Shown: positions 42,163-49,232 of the stretch, one piece after another
Layout: each line of letters opens with the position of its first letter
Numbering within the stretch: the stretch's first letter is position 1
Origin: Thermoleophilaceae bacterium
GTDB taxonomy: Bacteria > Actinomycetota > Thermoleophilia > Solirubrobacterales > Thermoleophilaceae
Length of the DNA: 64,000 bases
Direction of reading: 5' to 3'
NCBI GenBank assembly: GCA_040901445.1
Contig: JBBDYQ010000025.1
Location: forward strand, 373,925 to 437,924
Notes under the pieces: generated by a model
Seen by the model: only the letters and a program-made list of their open reading frames with translations
Told to the model about the DNA's origin: nothing
The model's database searches: none
Position numbers and translations under genes: made by a program

Positions 42163-43475
42163 GGCTCCACCACCACCTCGCCGCCGCGGCCCGGAACGAG
42201 CGTGACCCCCAGCGGCACCACCCGCTCCGGCTCGGGCCGCGCCGCCCGCAGCCGTACCCGCTGCAGCACCGCCGGGATGACCACCTGCATCTCGAGCGTT
42301 GCCAGCCCGGCGCCCAGGCAGCGCCGCACGCCGCCGCCGAACGGAATCCAGGAGTAGGGGGCCGGCTGCTTCTCGAGGAAGCGCTCGGGGCGGAACGCCT
42401 GGGGCTCGGGATAGAGCACGGGGGAGTGGTGGAGCAGGTAGATCGACGCCGCAACCACCGTCCGGGCCGGGACGCGGTGGCCCATCAGCTCCGCGTCCTC
42501 GGTGAGCTTGCGCGCCACGTGGGCCGCCACGGGGCGACTGCGCAGCGTCTCCTTGATCACCGCGTCGAGGTACTCGCCGTGGGGTTCGGCGCGCAGCCGC
42601 TCGTGCACGTGCGGCGTGCGCAGGACCCGCTCGAAGGCCCAGGCCAGCGAGCTGGCCGTGGTCTCGTGCCCGGCCAGGAGCATGGTCACGAGCTGGTCGC
42701 GCAGCTCGGAGTCGGTGAGCGCGCGGCCGTCGTCGTCGCGGGCTCCCAGCAGCAGGGAGAGCACGTCGTCGCGGTCGCCACCGCCCTCGCCGCTCAGCTC
42801 CGCCCGGCGCCGGGCGATCTCCTCGTAGAGCAGCTCGTCGATCCGCGCGCGCAGCCGCACGTAGCGGCCCCAGGGGCTCCAGCGGCCGAGGTCCCGACGC
42901 AGCCGCGGCACCACGAACGAGGGGGCCTGTGCGAGCGAGACGTGGAAGAGCCGGGGGAGCAGGCTGCGCAGCTCGGCGGCGCGCCCCGGCTCGCGGATGC
43001 CGAAGACGATCCGCATGATCACGTCGAGCGTCAGCGACTCCGTGATCGGTCGCAGCGCGAACGGCGTGCCCACCGGCCAGCGGGCGATCTCGCGCTCGGC
43101 CAGCTCCTCGATCACCGGCTTCCAGCGCTTGAGCCGCTCGCCGTGGAGCGGGGCCGACAGCAGCTTGCGCATGCGCAGGTGATCGTCGCCGTCGAGCAGG
43201 AACAGCGAGTTGCGCCCGCCCGTGGGCTCCATGAGCGTGTAGGCCTCGCCGGCATTGAAGACCCCCGGGTCGCCGCTGAAGATCTCGCGCACGGCCCCGG
43301 GCTCGGCCACGTAGACCATGTCGCCGGCCAGCAGCAGCCGCAGCGTGAACGGGTCTCCGTAGCGCCGCGCGCAGCGCTCGAACACCTGCGCCGGCCGCGT
43401 GAGCCACAGATACGTCTGCAGCGCGCGCGGCGCGCGCGGGCCGGGCGGAAGCGGTTCGGCGATCGTCGCAGTCAT
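42159..43475 (-). CDS. Cytochrome P450
   Basis: 438 residues, a soluble bacterial P450. I-helix LLAGHETTASSLAWAF with the acid-alcohol-type ETT, the K-helix VIKETLRSRPVA (ExxR), and the heme loop IPFGGGVRRCLGAGLA with the proximal Cys at about 386. No signal peptide. The N-terminus PGPRAPRALQTYLWLTRPAQVFERC resembles P450s acting on lipophilic substrates. Redox partners are not adjacent, although an FAD-dependent reductase of ferredoxin-reductase type is encoded at 45164. Followed by MerR and SDR genes in one overlapping unit. Confidence 0.94.
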   Translation of the reverse strand: MTATIAEPLPPGPRAPRALQTYLWLTRPAQVFERCARRYGDPFTLRLLLAGDMVYVAEPGAVREIFSGDPGVFNAGEAYTLMEPTGGRNSLFLLDGDDHLRMRKLLSAPLHGERLKRWKPVIEELAEREIARWPVGTPFALRPITESLTLDVIMRIVFGIREPGRAAELRSLLPRLFHVSLAQAPSFVVPRLRRDLGRWSPWGRYVRLRARIDELLYEEIARRRAELSGEGGGDRDDVLSLLLGARDDDGRALTDSELRDQLVTMLLAGHETTASSLAWAFERVLRTPHVHERLRAEPHGEYLDAVIKETLRSRPVAAHVARKLTEDAELMGHRVPARTVVAASIYLLHHSPVLYPEPQAFRPERFLEKQPAPYSWIPFGGGVRRCLGAGLATLEMQVVIPAVLQRVRLRAARPEPERVVPLGVTLVPGRGGEVVVEP

Positions 43476-43476
43476 G

Positions 43477-43520
43477 ACTACGTAGTGATCACTATACGGT
43501 CAGCGCGCACCGGAATGCAA
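43477..43520 (-). promoter_or_regulatory. Promoter and palindromic operator of the P450 operon
   Basis: On the minus strand TTGCAT (43520-43515) and TATAGT (43496-43491) are 18 bp apart, the best promoter in the window. The palindrome TAGTGATCACTA (43483-43494) covers the -10 box and start site, and overlaps a second palindrome ACTACGTAGT (43477-43486). The ATG begins at 43475, so the leader is about 8-10 nt. Confidence 0.7.
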
Positions 43521-43572
43521 GGCGGCCGGGGGCTTGCGTCGCCCCCTCCCGCGCATCGTTCGTGGGCGTGCC

Positions 43573-43809
43573 TCAGCGCCCGGAGCGCAGCAGCGCCAGG
43601 AGGCTCTCGTGGTCCTCCTTGCAGGCGGGGCAGCCCTCGAGGTGGGCGCCCATGCCGGGCACGGCGGCCTCGGCATTGCGGCCGTCGAGCTCGTGCTCGA
43701 CATAGACGTCGAGCTGCTCGAAGCACTGCTCGCAGGTGATCTCGGGGCCGGCCGGGCCGAGGATCGTCTTCAGCAGATCGCGGGGCCGGGTGTCTCCAGG
43801 TTCGCTCAC
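43573..43809 (-). CDS. Anti-sigma factor-like protein with zinc-finger motif
   Basis: 78 residues from GTG 43809. It contains ITCEQCFEQLDVYVEHELDGRN and a later HLEGCPACKEDHESLLALL, i.e. the Cx2C-type ... HxxxCxxC arrangement of ZAS anti-sigma factors. No transmembrane segment, so it would be a soluble anti-sigma. The GTG overlaps the stop of the ECF sigma gene (GTGA, 43806-43809), the usual arrangement of a sigma/anti-sigma pair; cysteine-based redox control is possible but not shown. Confidence 0.85.
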   Translation of the reverse strand: MSEPGDTRPRDLLKTILGPAGPEITCEQCFEQLDVYVEHELDGRNAEAAVPGMGAHLEGCPACKEDHESLLALLRSGR

Positions 43810-44453
43810 GGCGCCGCTCCTTCCCGTGTCGAGTCGAGGTCGAGCCCGGCCTCCGACAGCCGGGCGCGCAGCTTCCTGCGAGCGTCGTGGAGGGTCTTGT
43901 ACAGCGCGCCGCGCGTGGTGTCCATCCGCTCTGCCAGCACGTCGATGGGCACGTCGTTCAAGGTCACCGCCACCAGCACCGAGCGCTGGTGGTCGGTCAG
44001 CGCGCCGTCGATCGCGTCGCGCACGGCGCCGAGCAGCTCCGCCGTCTCGGCGTCGGCCGCGGGTGATGCCTGGCGGTCGGCGTGCTGAGGCCACCCCTCC
44101 TCATCGAGGGGCACCTCGCGCCCGTGCCACGCGCGCCGGCGCACCCTCACGGCCGCCTCGAGCAGGGCGAACTTGTAGGCCCAGGTGGTGAAGCGGCTGT
44201 CCCCGCGGTAGGTGTGGAGCTTGGCGAGGATGGCCATCAGGGCGTCGTCGGCCGCCTGCATGGCCAGGTCGTCCACCTCGGAACGGCCGGCCAGAGCGCT
44301 ACGCCGCCGCAGCACCTCGAAGCGCGCCGCCCGCAGCAGCAGCGCATGGAGGCGCTCGCAGGCGTCGTCGCGCCGGGCTCCGGTTGCCGAAAGGGCGTCG
44401 ATCCAGTCGAGCGACTCGCGGTCGGGGGCGCGTGGAGGAGAGGCCTCGTGCAT
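43806..44453 (-). CDS. ECF-type RNA polymerase sigma factor
   Basis: 215 residues from ATG 44453, which has GGAGGG 6 nt upstream (a frame open further upstream is not needed). Region 2 reads VDDLAMQAADDALMAILAKLHTYRGDSRFTTWAYKFALLEAAVRVRRRAW, and region 4 reads LTDHQRSVLVAVTLNDVPIDVLAERMDTTRGALYKTLHDARRKLRARL. The linker between them holds the WPQHADRQASPAADAE stretch. It forms a two-gene unit with the zinc-finger anti-sigma gene. Target promoters are unknown. Confidence 0.93.
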   Translation of the reverse strand: MHEASPPRAPDRESLDWIDALSATGARRDDACERLHALLLRAARFEVLRRRSALAGRSEVDDLAMQAADDALMAILAKLHTYRGDSRFTTWAYKFALLEAAVRVRRRAWHGREVPLDEEGWPQHADRQASPAADAETAELLGAVRDAIDGALTDHQRSVLVAVTLNDVPIDVLAERMDTTRGALYKTLHDARRKLRARLSEAGLDLDSTREGAAP

Positions 44454-44484
44454 GGGCAGCCCTCCGAAGGGGGAGGGCCCCAGG

Positions 44485-44490
44485 ATCCTA
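44485..44490 (-). promoter_or_regulatory. Possible -10 box TAGGAT of the ECF sigma gene
   Basis: Minus-strand TAGGAT would start transcription near 44478, leaving a 25-nt leader with the GGAGGG Shine-Dalgarno. Confidence 0.35.
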
Positions 44491-44541
44491 GTGGCGCCAG
44501 GGAGGGCTGCCATGTGGGGTTTGCGCCCCCTCGCCCGCGTT

Positions 44542-44562
44542 TCTTACCGCCTCGAGGTAAGA
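44542..44562. promoter_or_regulatory. Inverted repeat (candidate operator) upstream of folE
   Basis: TCTTACC (44542-44548) and GGTAAGA (44556-44562) form a perfect 7-bp inverted repeat with a 7-bp centre, 31 bp before the folE ATG and facing the divergent ECF sigma gene. It could be an operator or, as RNA, a small hairpin. Confidence 0.5.
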
Positions 44563-44592
44563 GATCCCGCGCTCGCGTCGCTGAGGTCCCCG

Positions 44593-45174
44593 ATGATTTC
44601 CACACGGCGTGAGATCGACCATGCCGCAGTCCACGGCGCGGCCCAGGCCCTTCTGGGCGCGCTCGGCTTCGACACCGGGGCCGAGGGGCTCGAGGAGACG
44701 CCCCGCCGGGTGGCCGACGCCTACGCCGAGCTGCTCACGCCGCGGCCGTTCCGCGCCACCACGTTCCCAAACGACGACGGCTACGACCAGCTGATCGTGG
44801 CGCGCTCGATCCCCTTCCACTCCCTGTGCATGCATCACCTGCTCCCGTTCCATGGCATAGCGCACGTCGGCTACCTGCCCGGCGAGCGGCTGATCGGCCT
44901 GAGCAAGCTCGGCCGGGTGGTCGAGCTGTTCGCGCGCGACCTCCAGATCCAGGAGCGCATGACCACGCAGATCGCCGCTTGGCTGCACCGCGAGCTGCAG
45001 CCCAAGGGCGTCGGGGTGGTTCTGGAGGCCGAGCACCTGTGCATGTCGCTGCGCGGCGTGCAGAAGCTCGGCGCCAAGACCGTGACCTCGGCCCTCCACG
45101 GCCTCGTCCGCGACGACGGCCGAACCCGCCAGGAGTTCCTGTCCCTGACCGCTAGGACATCCCATGATGAATGA
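44593..45174 (+). CDS. folE: GTP cyclohydrolase I
   Basis: 193 residues, normal for type I GTP cyclohydrolase, which makes 7,8-dihydroneopterin triphosphate for folate and pterins. The zinc ligands and signature are intact: HSLCMHHLLPFHGIAHVGYLPGERLIGLSKLGR (Cys, His) and VVLEAEHLCMSLRGVQKLGAKTVTSALHG (second Cys). ATG 44593 is favoured because the first family residues follow it. The next gene overlaps its last 11 bp. A candidate operator lies upstream. No other folate gene is adjacent, so the link with the downstream FAD reductase is unclear. Confidence 0.95.
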   Translation: MISTRREIDHAAVHGAAQALLGALGFDTGAEGLEETPRRVADAYAELLTPRPFRATTFPNDDGYDQLIVARSIPFHSLCMHHLLPFHGIAHVGYLPGERLIGLSKLGRVVELFARDLQIQERMTTQIAAWLHRELQPKGVGVVLEAEHLCMSLRGVQKLGAKTVTSALHGLVRDDGRTRQEFLSLTARTSHDE

Positions 45175-46420
45175 GAGAGCTTTCGTGATCGTCGGCGCCG
45201 GCCTGGCCGGCGCGAAGGCAGCCGAGACGCTGCGCGCCGAGGGCTTCGACGGCAGCGTGGTGCTGATAGGCGCGGAGGCACAGCGCCCGTACGAGCGCCC
45301 GCCGCTGTCCAAGGAGTACCTGCGCGGCGAGGCCGGCCGCGAGAAGCTGTTCGTGCACGACGAGGACTTCTACGTCTCGCACTCCATCGAGCTGCGCAGC
45401 GGCTGCTCGGCCACGGGCCTGGACCCCTCCAGGAGCGAGCTCACGCTGAGCGGCGGGGAACGGCTGCGCTACTCCCGGCTCCTGCTCGCCACGGGGGCCG
45501 AGCCGCGGCGCCTCTCGGTGCCCGGCGCCGGGCTGGACGGCATCCACCATCTGCGCAGCGTCGAGGAGTCCGACGCGCTGCGCGAGCGGTTGGACCACGG
45601 CGGCCGGTTGGTCGTTGTGGGAGGCGGCTGGATCGGCACCGAGGTGGCGGCGTCCGCGCGCCAGCGGGGCCTCGACGTGACCCTCGTGGATCCGTCGTCG
45701 GTCCCGCTCGAGCGGGTGCTGGGCGCCGAGGTGGGGGCCGTGTATCGCGACATCCACGCAGACCACGGCGTGCAGGTGTTGATCGGCACCGCCGTCGAGG
45801 CCTTCGAGGGCAGCGGCTCCGTCGAGCGCGTGCGCACCGGTGACGGGCGCGCGCTGGAATGCGACTTCGTGGTGGTGGGCATCGGCGCCCTGCCGCGCAC
45901 GGGTCTCGCCGTGCGAGCGGGCATCGCCCACGCCGACGGCATCCTCGCCGGCGCCCGGCTCGAAACCAGCGCGCCCGGCGTCTACGCCGCCGGCGACGTC
46001 GTGCGCGCGCACCATCCCTTCTACGGCGAGCGCGTGCGGGTCGAGCACTGGGCCAACGCGCTGAACCAGGGCGCGGCCGCGGCACGCGCCATGCTCGGCG
46101 GCCGCGATGCCTACAACCGCCTGCCGTACTTCTTCTCCGATCAGTACGACGTGGGGATGGAGTACTCGGGCTACGCGCGCACGTGGGACCGCGTGGTGTT
46201 CCGCGGCGACCCCGCCGGGCGCGAGTTCATCGCCTTCTGGCTCGTGGGCGACCGCGTCGTGGCCGGCATGAACGTAAACGTCTGGGACGTGGCCGAGCCC
46301 ATCCAGCGGCTCATCCGCGAGCGCGTGTCCGTTGACGACGCGCGCCTGGCGGACCCCGGCGTCGCGCTCGAGGACCTCGGAGCCGCGGGTAAGGATCCCG
46401 CGCCGTCGGTCGCCAAGTGA
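45164..46420 (+). CDS. FAD-dependent NAD(P)H:ferredoxin-type reductase
   Basis: 418 residues. Two dinucleotide folds: FVIVGAGLAGAKAAETLRAEGF with GxGxxG at 11-16, and VVVGGGWIGTEVAASARQRGL near 150. The motif RPYERPPLSKEYLRG and CDFVVVGIGALPRT ... PGVYAAGDVV are typical of the rhodocoxin/putidaredoxin-reductase and AIF group, which passes NAD(P)H electrons to ferredoxins of P450 systems. The C-terminal dimerisation domain (YFFSDQYDVGMEYSGYA) is present. Start ATG ATG at 45164; overlaps folE by 11 bp. A P450 lies 1.7 kb away on the other strand; partnership is possible only as inference. Confidence 0.9.
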   Translation: MMNERAFVIVGAGLAGAKAAETLRAEGFDGSVVLIGAEAQRPYERPPLSKEYLRGEAGREKLFVHDEDFYVSHSIELRSGCSATGLDPSRSELTLSGGERLRYSRLLLATGAEPRRLSVPGAGLDGIHHLRSVEESDALRERLDHGGRLVVVGGGWIGTEVAASARQRGLDVTLVDPSSVPLERVLGAEVGAVYRDIHADHGVQVLIGTAVEAFEGSGSVERVRTGDGRALECDFVVVGIGALPRTGLAVRAGIAHADGILAGARLETSAPGVYAAGDVVRAHHPFYGERVRVEHWANALNQGAAAARAMLGGRDAYNRLPYFFSDQYDVGMEYSGYARTWDRVVFRGDPAGREFIAFWLVGDRVVAGMNVNVWDVAEPIQRLIRERVSVDDARLADPGVALEDLGAAGKDPAPSVAK

Positions 46421-46469
46421 CCAGAGCCCCCGCACCCGCGGGCGGCATGTCAAGCAAAGGAGATCCCCC

Positions 46470-46922
46470 ATGGCGTCCATCACCTCCCCGGCGCACGTGC
46501 CGCCCGCAGCCGCGGTCGAGCAGGCGGACTGGCACGACGCCCGCTACCAGGCTTTCGCCCTGATGCGGCTGGCGTTCACCGTCGCCCCGATCGCCTTCGG
46601 CCTCGACAAGTTCTTCAACGTCATGGTCGACTGGCCCGTGTACCTGGCCCCCTGGATCAACGACATCGCCCCGGGCACCGGGCAGGAGTTCATGTACTTC
46701 GTGGGCGCCACGGAGATCCTCGCCGGCCTCATCGTGGCGCTCAAGCCCCGCTACGGCGCATACGTCGTGGCCGCATGGCTCGGCGGGATCGTCATCAACC
46801 TGCTCACGCACTCCGGCTATTACGACATCGCGCTGCGCGACTTCGGTTTGCTGCTGGCCGCGCTCACGCTCGGCCGCCTGGCCGCCGTGTACGACCCGCC
46901 TCTGAAGCTCGGACGCCGGTGA
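46470..46922 (+). CDS. DoxX-like integral membrane protein
   Basis: 150 residues with AAAGGAGA 7 nt before ATG 46470. Four hydrophobic helices at about 28-48, 64-86 (interrupted), 90-108 and 112-135: ALMRLAFTVAPIAFGLDKFF, FMYFVGATEILAGLIVAL, AYVVAAWLGGIVINLLTH and IALRDFGLLLAALTLGRLAAV, the arrangement of DoxX/DUF4870-like small membrane proteins. Function unknown; DoxX relatives are linked to quinone or thiosulfate redox systems and oxidative stress. It follows the FAD reductase by 49 bp and likely shares its transcript. Confidence 0.78.
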   Translation: MASITSPAHVPPAAAVEQADWHDARYQAFALMRLAFTVAPIAFGLDKFFNVMVDWPVYLAPWINDIAPGTGQEFMYFVGATEILAGLIVALKPRYGAYVVAAWLGGIVINLLTHSGYYDIALRDFGLLLAALTLGRLAAVYDPPLKLGRR

Positions 46923-47042
46923 CTCGCCGCCGGCGCCCGCGCCCCGGCGTGGCTACGCCGCCTCGGACCAGGCCGGCTCGGCGCGCCCGATGCCGGCCTG
47001 GGCCGCCACCTCCTCGGCGGCCTCGGCCTCCGCCAGGCGTCG

Positions 47043-48446
47043 CTATCCGGGCGGGATGTTCTGGTTGAGCCGGAAGAAGTTGGCCGGGTCCCAGCGGCGT
47101 TTCAACGCCTTCAGGCGGTCGTACTTGTCCGGCCCGTAGGCCTGCCGGATCGCCTCCTCGCCCTGGTCCATGAGAAAGTTCACGTAGACGCTCGTGTGGT
47201 GCGGTTCGAGGGCTGACCAGAAGTTGCGGGACCACTCCCGCTCCTGGTCGAAGCCCTCGGCGCCTTCCGTGACGCCGCTGATGTTGAAGGTGTGGCCCGC
47301 GGCACGACCGTTGAAGGCCGTCTCGTCGTCGTCCACCCGCGCGACGGCCCCACCGTGGTGCCAGATCGGAAAAGCCGTCCGCGGGGAGCCGATCCGCATC
47401 GAGTGGTCGACGGTTATGTCGATGACCTCGTCGCTGAGCTCCGCGACGTCGCAGGCGCGGAAGTAGTACCACCAGCCGTGCGGGAAGGCAGGGTCGAACA
47501 TCGCCTGATGCGACAGGTAGGGCTTGGGCTCGCACATGTCGAGCACCGGCGAGCCGAAAGCCCTGAGCGGGCGCACCACCTTCTCCCCTTCCTCGATCGA
47601 TCCGGCGTAGCAGCAGACGATGCTCGCGACCAACTGGCCGTGGAGCTCTCGGGGCACGAAGTCGAGCGGCGGCGCCTTTCGGTGGACCACGATCGTCATC
47701 AACTCGTCCGGGGCCTCCGCGATCCAATCGCGGTAGAACCGCAGCAGGCTCGGCGACTCCTCGATCGGCCAGAAGATCGGCCCGGCGAGCACGGTCGGCC
47801 CCACCGGATCCAGCCGGAACTCGAACTCGGTGACGATCCCGAAGTTGCCGCCCGCGCCGCGCAGCCCCCAGAACAGGTCGGGGTTCTCGGTGTGACTCGC
47901 CTTCACGAACTCACCGTCGGCGGTGACCACATCGGCGGACAGGAGCCGGTCGATCGTGAGCCCGTGCTTGCGCTGGAGCCAGCCGATCCCACCCCCGAGC
48001 GTCAGCCCGGCCACCCCGGTGTGCGTGACGATCCCGCCCGTGGTCGCGAGTCCGAACGCCTGGCACTCGCGGTCGAGCTCGCCCCAGAGCACGCCGGCCT
48101 GAGCCCTTGCCCTGCGCGCCTCCGGATCGACGCGGATCCCCCGCATCGGCCGGAGGTCGATGACCACACCGCCGTCGCAGACCGACAGGCCGGGGAAGCT
48201 GTGGCCGCCGCCCCGGACGGCCACCTCCAGGCCGGTCTCCCTCGCGAACTTCACGGCCGCGATGACGTCGGCCACCCCGGTGCAGCGGACGATCAGCGCC
48301 GGGTACCGATCGATCGAGCCGTTCCAGACCCTGCGGTGCTCGTCGTAGGTCGGGTCGCCGGGCCGGATGAGGTCGCCTCCAAAGGACGCGCTCAGCGCGC
48401 GCAGCGCGGTCCGATCGAGAGCGCTCTCGCCGGCGAGCGCCTTCAT
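47043..48446 (-). CDS. FAD-linked oxidase (berberine-bridge-enzyme type)
   Basis: 467 residues. The FAD-binding PCMH domain (LIVRCTGVADVIAAVKFARETGLEVAVRGGGHSFPGLSVCDGGVVIDLR) has the His of RGGGHS that is the usual 8alpha-N1-histidyl FAD link. The second attachment Cys of bicovalent enzymes is replaced: the ATTGGIVTHTGVAGLTLGGG segment has Val. So flavin binding is probably monocovalent. The C-terminal BBE motif NFFRLNQNIPPG ends the protein. Members oxidise sugars or plant-type alkaloids. No signal peptide. Codon use looks slightly less GC3-rich than its neighbours, but this was not measured. Confidence 0.88.
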   Translation of the reverse strand: MKALAGESALDRTALRALSASFGGDLIRPGDPTYDEHRRVWNGSIDRYPALIVRCTGVADVIAAVKFARETGLEVAVRGGGHSFPGLSVCDGGVVIDLRPMRGIRVDPEARRARAQAGVLWGELDRECQAFGLATTGGIVTHTGVAGLTLGGGIGWLQRKHGLTIDRLLSADVVTADGEFVKASHTENPDLFWGLRGAGGNFGIVTEFEFRLDPVGPTVLAGPIFWPIEESPSLLRFYRDWIAEAPDELMTIVVHRKAPPLDFVPRELHGQLVASIVCCYAGSIEEGEKVVRPLRAFGSPVLDMCEPKPYLSHQAMFDPAFPHGWWYYFRACDVAELSDEVIDITVDHSMRIGSPRTAFPIWHHGGAVARVDDDETAFNGRAAGHTFNISGVTEGAEGFDQEREWSRNFWSALEPHHTSVYVNFLMDQGEEAIRQAYGPDKYDRLKALKRRWDPANFFRLNQNIPPG

Positions 48447-48562
48447 CGGCCCGCGCGACGACGACGGAGTTGCACTGCGGCCATCAGCGGCGATCCTAAC
48501 CGGCGCTGGGAAACGGGATCGAGAGCCTTCGCGAGGAGCGGCGCCGCGATGGCGGCGGGTGC

Positions 48563-48590
48563 GGCGGCCCGCCGCGGACGGCGGGCCGCC
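48563..48590 (-). terminator. Strong GC hairpin between the VOC and oxidase genes
   Basis: A perfect 12-bp stem (48563-48574 with 48579-48590) has a CGGA tetraloop. It lies 9 bases past the VOC stop in the direction of minus-strand transcription. No T-tract. Confidence 0.65.
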
Positions 48591-48599
48591 GGGGACGAG

Positions 48600-49007
48600 C
48601 TACGAGGCGGGCGGCTCCTCCACCACGACGACGTGGTTGCCGTCCGGATCGCGCAGCATGAACATGAGCGGGGCGCCGGGCGTGCGCATGGGCTCCGGAT
48701 CAAGGTCGATCCCGCCCATGCCGCTCAGCCGTTCGTGCTCGCCCAGGACGTCCGGCGTCTCCACGCCGATCGAGCCGCCGCCGGGCTCACCGCCCATCGG
48801 CGGGTTGAGCGCCAGCCGCGCCCGCGACCCCGGCGGGGCAACCTCGAGCCAGCGCATCTCGCCCTCCTCGCCGAAGGGCGTGTCGGCGCGCACCTCGAAG
48901 CCGAGCTTCTCGGTGTAGAAGGCCAGGGCCGCGTCCTGGTCGGCGACGGCGAACATGACCACGCCGATGTTGGACACGGTTGTGGGGGTATGCGTGAGAT
49001 CGTTCAT
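48600..49007 (-). CDS. VOC/glyoxalase-like protein
   Basis: 135 residues from ATG 49007. Vicinal-oxygen-chelate fold: NIGVVMFAVADQDAALAFYTEKLGFEVRADTPFGEEGEMRWLEV (first beta-alpha-beta-beta-beta), then GSIGVETPDVLGEHERLSGMGGIDL and MFMLRDPDGNHVVVVEEP. The final DPDGNHVVVVE carries the C-terminal Glu metal ligand; the N-terminal ligand position has Val in place of His, so metal binding is uncertain. Function unknown. A longer frame would run into the tRNA-Gly gene and is rejected. Confidence 0.85.
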   Translation of the reverse strand: MNDLTHTPTTVSNIGVVMFAVADQDAALAFYTEKLGFEVRADTPFGEEGEMRWLEVAPPGSRARLALNPPMGGEPGGGSIGVETPDVLGEHERLSGMGGIDLDPEPMRTPGAPLMFMLRDPDGNHVVVVEEPPAS

Positions 49008-49081
49008 GCCCCATGGACCGGGCAGGCACCGAGAACTCATCGCTCCCCCGGCGAAAGAGCCCGCAGGAGCGGGGCCCTCGA

Positions 49082-49155
49082 AGCGGCTGATGGGATTCGA
49101 ACCCACGACCTTCTGCATGGCAAGCAGACGCTCTAGCCAACTGAGCTACAGCCGC
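49082..49155 (-). tRNA. tRNA-Gly (anticodon GCC)
   Basis: 74 nt without an encoded CCA. Acceptor stem GCGGCTG/CAGCCGC with discriminator U, D arm GCTC...GAGC, anticodon stem TCTGC/GCAGA with loop TTGCCAT (anticodon GCC), T arm GTGGG-TTCGAAT-CCCAT. Reads GGC, the dominant glycine codon in this genome. Confidence 0.97.
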
Positions 49156-49220
49156 GCGTGCGAGGCAGGATAGCCGAGCCGTCCGGGGGCGAAGTTCCGA
49201 AAAGCTTCAGGGACGCACAC

Positions 49221-49226
49221 TACGGT
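49221..49226 (+). promoter_or_regulatory. -10 box TACGGT of the DUF3179 gene
   Basis: TACGGT ends 6 nt before ATG 49233, a leaderless-type spacing. Confidence 0.45.
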
Positions 49227-49232
49227 GATCGC

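Noticed and set aside
49008-49118. N-terminal extension of the VOC protein
   Set aside because: It would run into the tRNA-Gly gene; ATG 49007 starts at the family N-terminus.
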